Shown piece by piece: positions 1-9,783 of a DNA stretch of 64,000 nt. A program made the translations under genes and the position numbers. The notes under the pieces were generated by a model. The model made no database searches and had not been told where the DNA came from. It saw only the letters and a program-made list of their open reading frames with translations. The DNA comes from Sulfitobacter guttiformis (GTDB lineage: Bacteria > Pseudomonadota > Alphaproteobacteria > Rhodobacterales > Rhodobacteraceae). Position 1 is the stretch's first letter. Every line of letters begins with the position of its first letter. The DNA is taken from the NCBI RefSeq assembly GCF_003610455.1, contig NZ_RAQK01000001.1, positions 1,984,001-2,048,000 of the forward strand, in the 5' to 3' direction.

Positions 1-1039
1 CCTTCCCTCCAAGACTTTTAAGCGAAAGATATGTGGCACGGGTGCCCGCCTGTAAAAGCGGATGTACCCGTGCCAGAATAAACGGTGTGGAGAGGGAATC
101 GGGAACAATTCTCAACAGTAAAATGCCAATCACGATGGCCGAAGTACTGATCGCAAGGGCGCTGACAAGTGCAATTTGCAGGGCGAATGCAGACAGCAGC
201 AACAGCGGCAATCCGATAGCACGCCGCAACTGCAACGCCACAAGCGACGCCAGCACAGATACCAGCATCATGGCGCAGGTCACTGCCCCGCTGACCAAAG
301 GGGCCTGTGCCGCGAGACCCATATTGCTAAGGGCGGTGAGGATAAAGGGTTGCCCAAACACAAAAGGCAGGTGGCTGAACCCGTACATCAGCACCGAGAG
401 TCCAAAAAGCCACGCCAGCACGGGGTTCAAAAAAGCGGCCCTCAAAGAGGCAAGTTGCATCGTCACGGCCTCGGTGGCGGTGCGCGGTTGTTCTTCCATA
501 CGCCATACAATCAGCGCAGCGAGGGCGTAAGCACCCGCGGTAGCGTAGAAGGGCAGTGTCGGAAACCAAAGGCTCATCGCACCACCAAGAACTGCAGACA
601 GGGCGAAACCTGCAAGTGTAAACCGCCAAATCCTGACCTCTTGTGCCTCGATTTCATTTGCACGCCCTGCATGCTCCAGCGATTCGTATAGAAGGGACGA
701 GTCTGTCCCCGATTTAAACGCTACGCCCGCGCCCAACAGCGCCTGACCCAGCACAAAGAGAGAAAAGCTGCCACCCAAGGCCAGTGCGAGACATCCCAGA
801 AGCGAGCATAATGTAGACAGCAAAAGTGTGAGACGGCGGCCGATGCGATCGGAGAAGTAGCCGGACGGCACTTCAAGCACGGTCACGGATATGTCGTAGA
901 CCGAATAAAGAATTATCGCTTCTGCACCGGACAGGGTGCTTTGAAAATACAAAAACCAGACTGCTTGCCAGAACAATAAGCCGTTGAGAAACTGGTACCA
1001 CGGCAGCAAAGCAATTGTGCGATGCGCCGCCATCATCAT
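1..1039 (-). CDS. MFS transporter, 5' part (C-terminus beyond left edge)
   Basis: This is an open frame of 346 codons with no stop, running off the left edge. The product is very hydrophobic and has the MFS family's loop 2-3 signature, GYFSDRIGRR, at about residues 60-69. It should be an inner-membrane secondary transporter with about 12 helices, of which roughly ten are in the window. The substrate cannot be told. Three ATG codons lie in tandem; the first shares its A with the TGA stop of glnD (TGATG), so translation is probably coupled to glnD. All three are in the same frame, so the choice changes the length by only two residues. The family call is firm and the function is unknown. Confidence 0.85.
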   Translation of the reverse strand, partial: MMMAAHRTIALLPWYQFLNGLLFWQAVWFLYFQSTLSGAEAIILYSVYDISVTVLEVPSGYFSDRIGRRLTLLLSTLCSLLGCLALALGGSFSLFVLGQALLGAGVAFKSGTDSSLLYESLEHAGRANEIEAQEVRIWRFTLAGFALSAVLGGAMSLWFPTLPFYATAGAYALAALIVWRMEEQPRTATEAVTMQLASLRAAFLNPVLAWLFGLSVLMYGFSHLPFVFGQPFILTALSNMGLAAQAPLVSGAVTCAMMLVSVLASLVALQLRRAIGLPLLLLSAFALQIALVSALAISTSAIVIGILLLRIVPDSLSTPFILARVHPLLQAGTRATYLSLKSLGGK

Positions 1040-3807
1040 CAGCTGTCGGCGCGGGCCACCCCTTCAAGGATTGCCTCGCGCAGGCGCTTTTCAAGCGTCT
1101 TCTGCTTGCTCTCAGAGTAATATTTCAGGCCGAACATGTCTTTGACATAGAACGTGTCGACCACCTGCTCACCGTAAGTCGCAATCACGGCATTGGCTAT
1201 GTAGACATTGAGCCCCGCAAGGGTACGCGCCAGATCGTACAAAAGGCCCGGCCGGTCGCGGGTGTCGACCTCAATGATTGTGTAAATCTCCGAGCCGTCA
1301 TTGTCGAAGGTAATAGAGGTTGGCACGCGGAAAGCCTTCTCGCGCTTTTTAACTTTGTCGCGGGATTTGAGGGCATCGCGTGCGATGACTTCACCGCGCA
1401 GAGTTTTCTCGATCATCTGGCGCAAGCGGGGCAGTTTAGAGGCCTCATAGGCATTGCCTTCGCTGTCCTGAATCCAGAATGCATCGGTTATATAGCCATC
1501 TTTGCTGGTGTAGCTACGCGCATCAACGACATTCGCACCCACCAGCGCCAATGCCCCTGCAAGCCGCGAGAAAACACCGTGGTGATCAGACATCACAAAA
1601 CAGGCACGGGTGGCATCGCGGTCCTCGTCGGGGTGCAGATCGATGCGCAGCTCGTCCGGTTCGATGTCACGCAGTAGATTGGCAAAAGCGACATGGGCGG
1701 TCACATGCATGCCCTGCCAATAGGGATCGTAATGCCGTGCAGTTTCGACTTTGAGCGCTTTTTTCGGCCAATCCGGAAGGGCGGCGCGCAAGGTTTTCTT
1801 TGCCTCCGCACCCCTATTGGTCCGGTTGAGATCCTCAAGGCCCGTCTCTAACGCGCGGTGTGTTTGTCGATAAAGGCCACGGATCAGCACTGCCTTCCAG
1901 TTGTTCCATGTATCTGGACCCACTCCGCGAATATCGCAAACAGTCAGAGCGCACAGCAGGTCGAGCCGTTTGACCGTCTCCACCGCTTTGGCAAAGTCGC
2001 GCACGGTACGGGGATCTGCAATGTCGCGCTTTTGCGCCATATCAGACATGACCAGATGGTAGCGGACCAGCCATTCGACGGTATCTACTTCTTCCTGCTT
2101 GAGACCCAGACGGGGCGCGACCTTGCGCACGATTTGTGCCCCGAGGATCGAATGGTCCTCTGGCCGGCCTTTGCCGATGTCATGCAGCAATAGCGCGACA
2201 TACAGAATCTTGCGGTTTACACCACGTTTCAAGATCGAGGAGACGACGGGCAACTCCTCTTCAAGTTCGCCTTTTTCAATGCGGGCAAGGTTAGCGATGG
2301 TCTGGATCGTGTGTTCGTCGACGGTATAGCTGTGATACATGTTGAATTGCATCATCGCCACGATCGGCTCGAATTCGGGGATAAAAGCAGCGAGCATGCC
2401 AAGCTCGTTCATGCGGCGCAGCGCCCGCTCGGGGTTACCATGTTTTAGCATGAGATCAAGGAAGATGCGCTGGGCCTCGGGGTCTGTGCGCACGGTGTCG
2501 TTGATCAGATGCAGGTTCGCCTTGACGGTGCGCATAGCGTCGGGATGGATCAGCATGCCGGTGCGCAATGCTTCCTCGAACAGGCGCAGCATATTGAGCG
2601 GGGCCGAAAGGAAAACGGCATCATTCTCAATTGCGATGCGGTTATGCACTACTAGATAGCCATTCTTGATTTTGGGTCTGCGGCGAAACAGTCGCTCCAG
2701 CAGCGGCTCTGACTTGACGTGCATATCTTCCAGTTTCGTCAGGAAGATACGCGTGAGATCCCCCACAGCAGTGGCATGGCGGAAGTAGGCCTGCATAAAC
2801 ACCTCGACGGCGCGCCGGCCGTCACGGTCCTCGTACCCCATCGCTTCCGCGACAGTTACCTGCATGTCGAAAGTCAGCTGTTCTGTCGCGCGCTTTGTCA
2901 GCAGGTGCAAATGCCCACGTACTGCCCACAAAAAGTTTTCGGCGGCTTGAAAGGTTTTGTACTCTTCGGCGCGAAATACCCCCGCCGTAACCAAATCGGC
3001 CGAGTGCTCAACCCCATGGATATACTTTGCAATCCAGAACAGTGATTGCAGATCGCGCAGCCCGCCTTTGCCCTCCTTTACGTTTGGCTCCACGACATAA
3101 CGCTGTCCCTGCTTAAGGTGCCGCGAGTCGCGCTCCGCCAGTTTGGCCTCGATAAACGCAGGGCCGCCGTCAGAGAAAAGATCACGCTTGAGCGCATCAG
3201 CCAGTGTCTCGGCCAGTTCCACGTCGCCGCACACATAGCGATGCTCCAACAAGGCGGTCTGAATTGTATAATCCTCTTTGGCCAGCTGCACACAGTCGCG
3301 GATCGTGCGGCTGGAATGCCCTACCTTGAGCTTGAGATCCCACAGAATGTAGAGCATCGCTTCGATCACGTTGCTGGCCCAAGGGGTGATTTTTGCAGGC
3401 ACGAGGAACAATAAATCGACGTCGGAGAACGGCGCCATCTCACCGCGCCCGTATCCTCCCACGCCAATCACGCTCAGTGCTGCGGCGTCCGACGGTGCGG
3501 GGTAGAGGGTGCGAGTGGTCACGTTCAGGACGGATTTCACCATGCCGTCCGTGAGATACGTATAGGAGGCCGTCATCGCGGTTGCATCAAAGGGTGCGGC
3601 GGCGAAAGCTTCGGCAATGGCTGCGCGCCCTTTTGTCTGCGCTTGGCGTAAAACCTGCACGATTGCGGCACGCGCATCTGCAGATGTATCTGACGCCACT
3701 GCAGCGATTTCTGCATCTACCGTGGCGTGGTCATAGATTTCGATCGCTTCTGCTCCCAGACGCGGCGCGAGGGCCGCGTCTGGGAGCAGTGTTTCAGGAC
3801 CGTTCAC
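1039..3807 (-). CDS. glnD: Bifunctional [protein-PII] uridylyltransferase / uridylyl-removing enzyme
   Basis: GlnD senses glutamine and adds or removes UMP on PII proteins, which then control glutamine synthetase and NtrB/NtrC. At 922 residues it has the family's usual size. The nucleotidyltransferase motif GVGGYGRGE...PFSDVDL is at about residues 115-132. The HD phosphohydrolase motif LLHDIGKG, which removes UMP, is at about 540-547. Two C-terminal ACT domains (about 730-800 and 845-920) bind glutamine. It starts 8 nt after the stop of the upstream lipoprotein gene and overlaps the MFS gene downstream, so the three are probably one transcript. All key residues look intact. Confidence 0.97.
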   Translation of the reverse strand: MNGPETLLPDAALAPRLGAEAIEIYDHATVDAEIAAVASDTSADARAAIVQVLRQAQTKGRAAIAEAFAAAPFDATAMTASYTYLTDGMVKSVLNVTTRTLYPAPSDAAALSVIGVGGYGRGEMAPFSDVDLLFLVPAKITPWASNVIEAMLYILWDLKLKVGHSSRTIRDCVQLAKEDYTIQTALLEHRYVCGDVELAETLADALKRDLFSDGGPAFIEAKLAERDSRHLKQGQRYVVEPNVKEGKGGLRDLQSLFWIAKYIHGVEHSADLVTAGVFRAEEYKTFQAAENFLWAVRGHLHLLTKRATEQLTFDMQVTVAEAMGYEDRDGRRAVEVFMQAYFRHATAVGDLTRIFLTKLEDMHVKSEPLLERLFRRRPKIKNGYLVVHNRIAIENDAVFLSAPLNMLRLFEEALRTGMLIHPDAMRTVKANLHLINDTVRTDPEAQRIFLDLMLKHGNPERALRRMNELGMLAAFIPEFEPIVAMMQFNMYHSYTVDEHTIQTIANLARIEKGELEEELPVVSSILKRGVNRKILYVALLLHDIGKGRPEDHSILGAQIVRKVAPRLGLKQEEVDTVEWLVRYHLVMSDMAQKRDIADPRTVRDFAKAVETVKRLDLLCALTVCDIRGVGPDTWNNWKAVLIRGLYRQTHRALETGLEDLNRTNRGAEAKKTLRAALPDWPKKALKVETARHYDPYWQGMHVTAHVAFANLLRDIEPDELRIDLHPDEDRDATRACFVMSDHHGVFSRLAGALALVGANVVDARSYTSKDGYITDAFWIQDSEGNAYEASKLPRLRQMIEKTLRGEVIARDALKSRDKVKKREKAFRVPTSITFDNDGSEIYTIIEVDTRDRPGLLYDLARTLAGLNVYIANAVIATYGEQVVDTFYVKDMFGLKYYSESKQKTLEKRLREAILEGVARADS

Positions 3808-3815
3808 CGCGCTGC

Positions 3816-5000
3816 TCAGAAGCCCGCGCCGCCGAATGCCGTAGGCGCGGCTTCAAGCAGGACAACCTGATTGTTACGAACTGTTGCCACTGCAAGGCCA
3901 CGATCGTTTGATCCATCCGACCGGAGGCGGAATATACCGCTGGCTCCGCGGAAGCCGGCTCCTTGGGTCAGAGCCGAGGCTGTTAGGGCATTGCCCTTTT
4001 TGTTCTTCACGAGTGAACCGATAGCGGCAATACCGTCAAAGGCGAGACCCGCAATGTCCAAGGGCCGCTCGCCATATGCCGCGTTGTAGCGGGCGGCGAA
4101 TGCCGCACTGGCAGCGGGATCGGGCAGCGCGAACCAGCCGCCCTGAAGCCCGGGAAGCGCCAATGTCTGGATCGGCGTGTCCCAACGCGAAAGGCCGACA
4201 AACTGCGCCTGCGCATTTGTCACGCCGGCACCGGGCAACATTTCCGCCAGTAGCGGCAGAGCTGTTGCAGAATTTGCGGTGATAAACACGGCGTTCGCGC
4301 CTGTGGTTTCGACCGCGGCCTTGACGCGTGGAACTGCGCTGCGCACGCCTTCCTGACTTAGGGCATATTCGACATCGCCCGCCAGAGTGGCGCCGTTTGC
4401 CGCGATTGCCCGCTGTACCGCATTACGTCCAAGTTGCCCGCCAATGTCATTGGCATGCAGAACCACGATTCTGTCTTTTCCAGCGCGCTTGGCGTAATTT
4501 ACCAACCGGTTTGCCGAGGTGTCGAATGTTGGCCCAAGAACAAAAACATTCCCGCCCGCAATGGTCGTATTGTTTGAAAACGAAAGGACATTCACACCTG
4601 AAGCCGCAACCGCTACGCCAGCCGCATTCGCCGCCTCGCCATAGAGGGGTCCAAGGATAATCTTTGCGCCCTCTGTCACGGCCTGAGAGGCGGCAGCGGC
4701 TGCGACATCTGCTCTGCCTGCTGTACCGTATACACGCAGATCAATGTTCACACCCTCAAGGTCGCGGATCGCAAGGCGGGCTGCATTCTCGAGGTTTTTT
4801 GCCAGCAGATCATCGGAGGCAGAGCCCCCACGGGGCACCAGAAGAGCAACGGGAATAGGCTCGTTTGGATCGATCTTGGGGCCACCGCCACCGGATAGAC
4901 CTCCCAAAGCAGCAGGATCACAAGCTGACAACATCATTGCGAAAATTGGCAGCATAAGCATCCGGATGGGCTTTCGGATGGCGCGCAGAATGGCAAACAT
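3816..5000 (-). CDS. Penicillin-binding protein activator-like lipoprotein (periplasmic binding-protein fold)
   Basis: This 394-residue protein has an N-terminal hydrophobic segment ending in the lipobox LSAC, with Cys27 as the lipidated residue. A Ser/Gly-rich linker follows, then a type I periplasmic-binding fold, with VALLVPRGG near the start and repeated alpha/beta units after it. Proteins of this class, related to LpoA and the branched-chain amino-acid binding proteins, are annotated as activators of penicillin-binding proteins. Being divergent from rsmI, as here, is a common arrangement for them. It leads a probable operon with glnD. The role in peptidoglycan synthesis comes from the family, and a ligand-binding role cannot be excluded. 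Confidence 0.82.
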   Translation of the reverse strand: MFAILRAIRKPIRMLMLPIFAMMLSACDPAALGGLSGGGGPKIDPNEPIPVALLVPRGGSASDDLLAKNLENAARLAIRDLEGVNIDLRVYGTAGRADVAAAAASQAVTEGAKIILGPLYGEAANAAGVAVAASGVNVLSFSNNTTIAGGNVFVLGPTFDTSANRLVNYAKRAGKDRIVVLHANDIGGQLGRNAVQRAIAANGATLAGDVEYALSQEGVRSAVPRVKAAVETTGANAVFITANSATALPLLAEMLPGAGVTNAQAQFVGLSRWDTPIQTLALPGLQGGWFALPDPAASAAFAARYNAAYGERPLDIAGLAFDGIAAIGSLVKNKKGNALTASALTQGAGFRGASGIFRLRSDGSNDRGLAVATVRNNQVVLLEAAPTAFGGAGF

Positions 5001-5088
5001 GGTAACGGTACTCCCCGGTCAAAGGCGCAGGTATTGCTCTGCGCTGTCATTCGGGCAATCATATCGTGTCAAAAGGGCGGGTCCAGCA

Positions 5089-5952
5089 TTGAATATTAAT
5101 AAGCAGAAACTGGCACCGGGAATCACCTTTGTCGGGGTACCGATCGGCACTGCACGTGACATTACATTGCGCGCACTCGACGTGCTGGCAAGCGCGGATA
5201 TGCTGGTCGCGGAGGATACTCGAAGCCTACTCAAGCTCATGGATATACACGGTATTTCACTTGATGGACGTAAGATAACCGCCTTGCATGACCACTCGAA
5301 AGCCGGTGACGTCGAGCGGCTGATTGCGTCGGCGCAAGGGGGAAAATCCATCGCCTACGCATCTGAGGCGGGGATGCCACTTATTGCTGATCCGGGTTTT
5401 GAGTTGTCGCGCGCTGCTGCGCTTGCCGGGGTCGCGGTGACCTGTGCGCCGGGGCCTTCGGCGGTGTTGACTGCATTGACATTGGGCGGATTGCCTACGG
5501 ATGCTTTTCATTTCACCGGTTTCTTGCCCAGCTCAAAAGCTGCACGGCTGAGTGCTTTGGAGGGTTTGCGCGATGTGCGGGCAACATTGGTATTCTACGA
5601 ATCGCCCAAGCGGCTGGGCGCTATGCTACGCGATGCGCAGACAGCGCTAGGCGGTGGGCGTAATGCTGCAATGTGCCGCGAGCTCACCAAAAAATTCGAG
5701 GAAATCCGGCGCGGTACGTTGGAAGAGCTGGCCGAGTTTTACGCAAGCACCACGCCCAAAGGCGAGATTGTCGTTCTGGTAGACCGTGGCGATTTAGAAA
5801 AAATTAATACCGCTGATTTAGAAGAAGCTTTGAGTGCTGCACTGAACGAGTTGTCGATGCGTGATGCTGTGGATCTGGTCGCCAAAGCCCACGCTTTGCC
5901 GCGCAGGCAGGTATATCAGGTAGCATTAGAGCTTAATTCGAAAAAAGTCTGA
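5089..5952 (+). CDS. rsmI: 16S rRNA (cytidine(1402)-2'-O)-methyltransferase RsmI
   Basis: RsmI methylates the ribose of C1402 in the decoding centre of 16S rRNA, using SAM. The SAM-binding fold is clear: ITFVGVPIGTARDITLRALD at the N-terminus, then AEDTR, SEAGMPLIADPG, the APGPSAVLTAL loop and FYESPKRL. The frame is open much further upstream, but no ATG precedes the conserved start. TTG at 5089 gives 287 residues, the usual family length, with an AAGGGCGGG ribosome site before it, so I chose that. It is divergent from the PBP-activator gene and is followed 5 nt later by yraN. Confidence 0.92.
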   Translation: MNINKQKLAPGITFVGVPIGTARDITLRALDVLASADMLVAEDTRSLLKLMDIHGISLDGRKITALHDHSKAGDVERLIASAQGGKSIAYASEAGMPLIADPGFELSRAAALAGVAVTCAPGPSAVLTALTLGGLPTDAFHFTGFLPSSKAARLSALEGLRDVRATLVFYESPKRLGAMLRDAQTALGGGRNAAMCRELTKKFEEIRRGTLEELAEFYASTTPKGEIVVLVDRGDLEKINTADLEEALSAALNELSMRDAVDLVAKAHALPRRQVYQVALELNSKKV

Positions 5953-5957
5953 GGGCC

Positions 5958-6353
5958 ATGACAGCGCGGAATAATGATACTTCGCAACAGCGCGCCCATC
6001 GCGGTTCAATGTCTTTTCACGCCGGATTGGCGGCGGAAGGAGCGATTGTTCGTAATTATGCACAGCGAGGCTACCCACTGGCGCAACAACGCTGGCGCGG
6101 GAAATCCGGCGAGATTGATTTGATCTTGAACGATGGTGACGGACTGATCTTCGTCGAGGTCAAACAAAGCCGTAGCTTTGAGCGCGCAGCGCTTCGCGTT
6201 AGTGCCGTGCAAATGCGCCGTATCTATCGCTGTGCCGAGGAATATCTGGGCACACAACCGCGCGGAAGCCTGACAGAAGTACGCTTTGACGTGGCCTTGG
6301 TGAACGGTTTTGGTGAGACACAAATAATTGAAAACGCCTTCGGCCACTGCTGA
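5958..6353 (+). CDS. yraN: UPF0102 (YraN) family putative endonuclease
   Basis: This 131-residue protein belongs to the YraN family, which has a restriction-endonuclease-like fold. The diagnostic residues are GEIDLI (51-56) and FVEVK (65-69), equivalent to the D...ExK active site of such nucleases. The cellular function is not established for the family; a role in DNA processing is usually suggested. It begins 5 nt after rsmI, an association seen in many bacteria. The first 20 or so residues are polar and poorly conserved, and an internal ATG at about codon 18 is an alternative start. Confidence 0.9.
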   Translation: MTARNNDTSQQRAHRGSMSFHAGLAAEGAIVRNYAQRGYPLAQQRWRGKSGEIDLILNDGDGLIFVEVKQSRSFERAALRVSAVQMRRIYRCAEEYLGTQPRGSLTEVRFDVALVNGFGETQIIENAFGHC

Positions 6354-6411
6354 GCCCATTGCACAGGTCGCCTTGCTTTGTCATCTAGAGTGCAACAGCA
6401 AGGATAGAGCC

Positions 6412-7347
6412 ATGAAAATCGCCTTTCAAATGGACCCGATCGGGGCCGTCAATATCAACGCAGACAGCAGCTTCCGCCTCGCAGAGGAGGCACAGCTGCG
6501 CGGGCATACACTGTTTTTCTACACACCTGATCACCTTTCCTATCAGGAGGGGCGGATCACAGCGCGCGGGCAGGATATGACCGTTCAGCGTATCGCGGGC
6601 AATCCGGCCGTGCTGGGCGAGATGCGGGAAGTTGACCTTGCTACGTTTGATGTCGTCTGGTTGCGGCAGGATCCGCCCTTTGACATGCATTACATCACCT
6701 CCACCCATCTCCTCGACAGGATAGCCGGGACAACATTGGTGGTGAATGATCCATTCTGGGTTCGCAATTTCCCTGAAAAGCTTTTGGTGCTCGACTATCC
6801 GGATTTGACGCCGCCGACTACAATTGCCCATGATCTTGAAACGATAAAAGCCTTCAAGGAAAAGCATGGTGATGTGATTCTGAAGCCCCTGTACGGTAAT
6901 GGGGGCGCTGGTGTCTTCAAACTCACCCGCGAAGACCGCAATCTCAGCTCGCTGCATGAGCTCTTCACCGGATTTTCCCGCGAGCCGTTGATTGTACAAA
7001 AATTTCTGCCCGATGTGTCCAAAGGGGACAAGCGGGTGATCTTGGTCAACGGCGAGCCTGTAGGCGCCATCAACCGTGTGCCCGCCGAGGGCGAGACCCG
7101 CTCGAACATGCATGTGGGGGGGCGGCCCGAAAAGGTTGGCCTGACAGAACGTGATCGCGAAATCTGTGCGCGCATTGGTGGTGTACTGAAGGAAAAGGGG
7201 CAGGTTTTCGTCGGTATCGACGTGATCGGTGACTATTTAACTGAAATTAATGTGACCTCGCCCACCGGCATTCAAGAACTTGAACGATTCGACGGTGTGA
7301 ATATTGCCGGCAAAATCTGGGATGTAATCGAAGCAAAGCGCGGATGA
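6412..7347 (+). CDS. gshB: Glutathione synthase
   Basis: GshB joins gamma-glutamylcysteine and glycine with ATP to make glutathione in the cytosol. The 311-residue product begins [15 protein letters not shown], typical of the family, and has the ATP-grasp core: the Lys-containing strand around [17 protein letters not shown], then [19 protein letters not shown], and the metal-binding [10 protein letters not shown] near the C-terminus. The frame is open 84 nt further upstream. The ATG at 6412 is chosen because AGGA precedes it at a proper distance and the length matches the family. The next gene overlaps by 4 nt (ATGA), so the two are probably co-translated. Confidence 0.97.
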   Translation: MKIAFQMDPIGAVNINADSSFRLAEEAQLRGHTLFFYTPDHLSYQEGRITARGQDMTVQRIAGNPAVLGEMREVDLATFDVVWLRQDPPFDMHYITSTHLLDRIAGTTLVVNDPFWVRNFPEKLLVLDYPDLTPPTTIAHDLETIKAFKEKHGDVILKPLYGNGGAGVFKLTREDRNLSSLHELFTGFSREPLIVQKFLPDVSKGDKRVILVNGEPVGAINRVPAEGETRSNMHVGGRPEKVGLTERDREICARIGGVLKEKGQVFVGIDVIGDYLTEINVTSPTGIQELERFDGVNIAGKIWDVIEAKRG

Positions 7348-8249
7348 GCTTTTTGCGGCAGCCATTGAACTTCTGGCTGCGTACTGTTGAAAAACGGCGA
7401 ATGCGCACTGGTGATGTGCGCACTTTGCGCCGCGCATTGGAAAAACAATCGAAACTATTTTTCCATCCGCCGCGCGGCACGCAAAGCGAGTGGGAAGCCT
7501 TTGGCGATGTGCCGTGTCTCACTTTGATGCTGCCGCAGACATCGCCAGACCGCTACCTTTTTTATATCCACGGCGGTGCTTTCGTATTCGGGAGCCCTGA
7601 CACCCACAGCGCAATGGTTGCACGAATCGCTGCTCAGATTGGCGCGCAATGTGTATTGCCGCGCTACCGTCTTGCGCCTGAGCATTCTTATCCTGCAGCA
7701 CCCCATGATGTGCGCAGTGCGTGGGACGGCCTTCTCGCCAGTGGTGTATCCGCTGCTGATATCGTCATAGGTGGTGACAGTGCGGGCGGCGCGCTGGCGT
7801 TTGGATTGGTCGCCGCTCTGGCTGCTGAAGGTGCTGAATTGCCCGGCGCTGTCTTTGGCTTCTCGCCTCTGGCGGATCTCACTTTCAGCGGGCCCAGTTT
7901 TGCGTTTAACGCGCACAGTGACGTCCTGTTGGTCGCTGGCCGCGCAAGCGAGTTGGCTGAGATGTTTTTGAACGCTCACCCTGCCAACGAGCCCCTCGTC
8001 AGCCCGTTGTTCGCGGACTTTAAGGGATTGCCACCTGCTTGGCTCACGGTGGGCGACACAGAAATACTGTTGGACGATTCCCGCAGGCTGGCGGACAAGA
8101 TACGCGCTGATGGTGCAGAGGTCGAACTGGTGATTACCCACGACCTTCCCCATGTCTGGCCGATATTTCACAATACTTTGCCAGAGGCGCGGGGTACCAT
8201 CGACGCCTTGGCGCAGTGGATCAGGCAACGACAGAACTGGGAAGTCTGA
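7344..8249 (+). CDS. Alpha/beta hydrolase, hormone-sensitive-lipase type esterase
   Basis: This 301-residue soluble enzyme has the HSL-family oxyanion motif HGGAF (76-80) and the nucleophile elbow GGDSAGG with Ser146. The later Asp and His of the triad are probably in [11 protein letters not shown] and DLPHVWPIF. Such enzymes hydrolyse short-chain esters; the natural substrate cannot be inferred. It overlaps gshB by 4 nt and looks co-translated. Its 3' end overlaps the 3' end of comM on the other strand by 29 nt, so the two genes converge without room for a terminator between them. Confidence 0.85.
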   Translation: MSFLRQPLNFWLRTVEKRRMRTGDVRTLRRALEKQSKLFFHPPRGTQSEWEAFGDVPCLTLMLPQTSPDRYLFYIHGGAFVFGSPDTHSAMVARIAAQIGAQCVLPRYRLAPEHSYPAAPHDVRSAWDGLLASGVSAADIVIGGDSAGGALAFGLVAALAAEGAELPGAVFGFSPLADLTFSGPSFAFNAHSDVLLVAGRASELAEMFLNAHPANEPLVSPLFADFKGLPPAWLTVGDTEILLDDSRRLADKIRADGAEVELVITHDLPHVWPIFHNTLPEARGTIDALAQWIRQRQNWEV

Positions 8250-9735
8250 AGCTCACCGCTTCTGCTATATGGGGTTTGCGCACGTTTTCGGATCCGTCGA
8301 GATCGGCGATGGTGCGCGCAACGCGCAAGACGCGGTGGTAACCTCTTGCCGACAGGCGGAAGCGTTCCGCCGCGCGCAGCAGTATATCGCGCCCCTCCGC
8401 ATCGGGCGCTGTTATTTCGCTTAGGATCTCGCCCTCCGCATCGGCATTACAAAGCATTTTCGGATGTGCGGCATAGCGGATCATCTGAATTTCACGGGCC
8501 TGTGCAACCCGTTCCGCAACTGTTGCGGAGCTGTCGCCGGACGACGGTAAGTCAAGATCGGTATATGCAACGGGCGGTACATCGACGCGCAGATCGAACC
8601 GGTCCATCAAAGGCCCTGAAATACGGGCCATGTAATCCTCTCCGCATTGTGGCACCCTTGAACACGCCCTCGATGGATCGGGCAAATACCCGCATTTGCA
8701 GGGGTTGGCTGCCGCGACCAGCATGAACCGGCAGGGGTATTTGACGTGGGCATTGACGCGGCTGATCATTACTTCGCCGGTTTCAATCGGCTGGCGCAGA
8801 GTTTCAAGGACATTGCGGGCAAACTCCGGAAACTCGTCCATGAACAGCACGCCGTTATGGGCAAGGCTCACTTCGCCCGGTTTAGCATTCCGACCGCCAC
8901 CGATGATCGCTGCCATTGAGGCAGTATGATGCGGTTCACGAAATGGACGCTCGCGGGAAATGCCGCCCTCGTCCAGTAGACCGGCAAGGGAGTGGATCAT
9001 TGAGGTATCAAGAGCTTCGGCTGGTGAAAGCGGCGGCAAAATGCCGGGCAGGCGGGCAGCGAGCATGGATTTGCCAGACCCGGGTGTGCCGACCATGATG
9101 AGATGGTGACGGCCAGCGGCAGCAATCTCCATCGCACGTTTTGCCCGCTCTTGCCCTTTGACCTCGCTGAGGTCACGGCTGCGGTTGATCGGGGCCACCT
9201 CGCCTGGTTCTGCAGGAGGGAGCGGCACCTGACCGGTGTAGTGGCGGACAACATCGCCCAGTGTTTTAGCGGCGATGACCTGACATGCATTGACCCACGC
9301 GGCCTCTGCGCCGGAGCCTTGGGGACAAAGCAGGCTCCGGTTTTCCTCTGCCGCAGCCACCGCAGCGGGCAGAGCTCCAAGGACCGGCACAAGCGAGCCA
9401 TCAAGCGATAGCTCCCCCAGAGCAACAACGGTCTCGACCACGTCCTTTGGCAAAATATCCAGTGCTGCCAGTAACGCCAGCGCGATTGGCAGATCAAAAT
9501 GGCTGCCCTCCTTGGGGAGGTCTGCAGGGCTGAGATTTATGGTGATCCGCTTGGACGGAAGGGCAATGGCCATGGAGGTAAGCGCGGTGCGCACACGGTC
9601 CCGTGCCTCGGAAACGGCCTTGTCTGGAAGCCCGACAATCGAAAACGCGGGCAATCCTGGTGTGATGGCACATTGCACTTCAACAATGCGTGCCTCAACG
9701 CCCTGAAATGCAACGCTATAGGCGCGTGCAACCAT
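8221..9735 (-). CDS. comM: ComM/YifB-family Mg-chelatase-like AAA+ ATPase
   Basis: This 504-residue member of the YifB/ComM family has an N-terminal Lon-protease-like (ChlI) domain (about 20-140). A AAA+ module follows, with Walker A GTPGSGKS at 216-223 and the sensor region NGVLFMDEFPEF, and then a C-terminal chelatase-like domain with a Cys cluster (NPCKCGY...CSRVPQCG). ComM was shown to be a branch-migration helicase helping to integrate DNA in natural transformation, and the family is widespread even in bacteria not known to be competent. It is not a true magnesium chelatase. Length and motifs are complete. Confidence 0.93.
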   Translation of the reverse strand: MVARAYSVAFQGVEARIVEVQCAITPGLPAFSIVGLPDKAVSEARDRVRTALTSMAIALPSKRITINLSPADLPKEGSHFDLPIALALLAALDILPKDVVETVVALGELSLDGSLVPVLGALPAAVAAAEENRSLLCPQGSGAEAAWVNACQVIAAKTLGDVVRHYTGQVPLPPAEPGEVAPINRSRDLSEVKGQERAKRAMEIAAAGRHHLIMVGTPGSGKSMLAARLPGILPPLSPAEALDTSMIHSLAGLLDEGGISRERPFREPHHTASMAAIIGGGRNAKPGEVSLAHNGVLFMDEFPEFARNVLETLRQPIETGEVMISRVNAHVKYPCRFMLVAAANPCKCGYLPDPSRACSRVPQCGEDYMARISGPLMDRFDLRVDVPPVAYTDLDLPSSGDSSATVAERVAQAREIQMIRYAAHPKMLCNADAEGEILSEITAPDAEGRDILLRAAERFRLSARGYHRVLRVARTIADLDGSENVRKPHIAEAVSFRLPSSVVA

Positions 9736-9783
9736 GATCCTGCTCCGTTCCCAGAAATTGGTTAACGGTACAGCAGTATTTCT

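Noticed and set aside
327..629. 100-codon minus-strand frame near the left edge
   Set aside because: It is a different reading frame inside the MFS gene, which runs through the whole region with helical, family-like sequence.
4744..5088. Long N-terminal extension of the rsmI frame
   Set aside because: It would overlap the divergent lipoprotein gene on the other strand for most of its length, and the conserved RsmI start matches the TTG at 5089 with the usual family length.
8221..9735. Magnesium chelatase subunit for bacteriochlorophyll synthesis
   Set aside because: The domain order (Lon-like N-terminus, AAA+ core, Cys-rich segment) is that of ComM/YifB, and no bch genes lie nearby.
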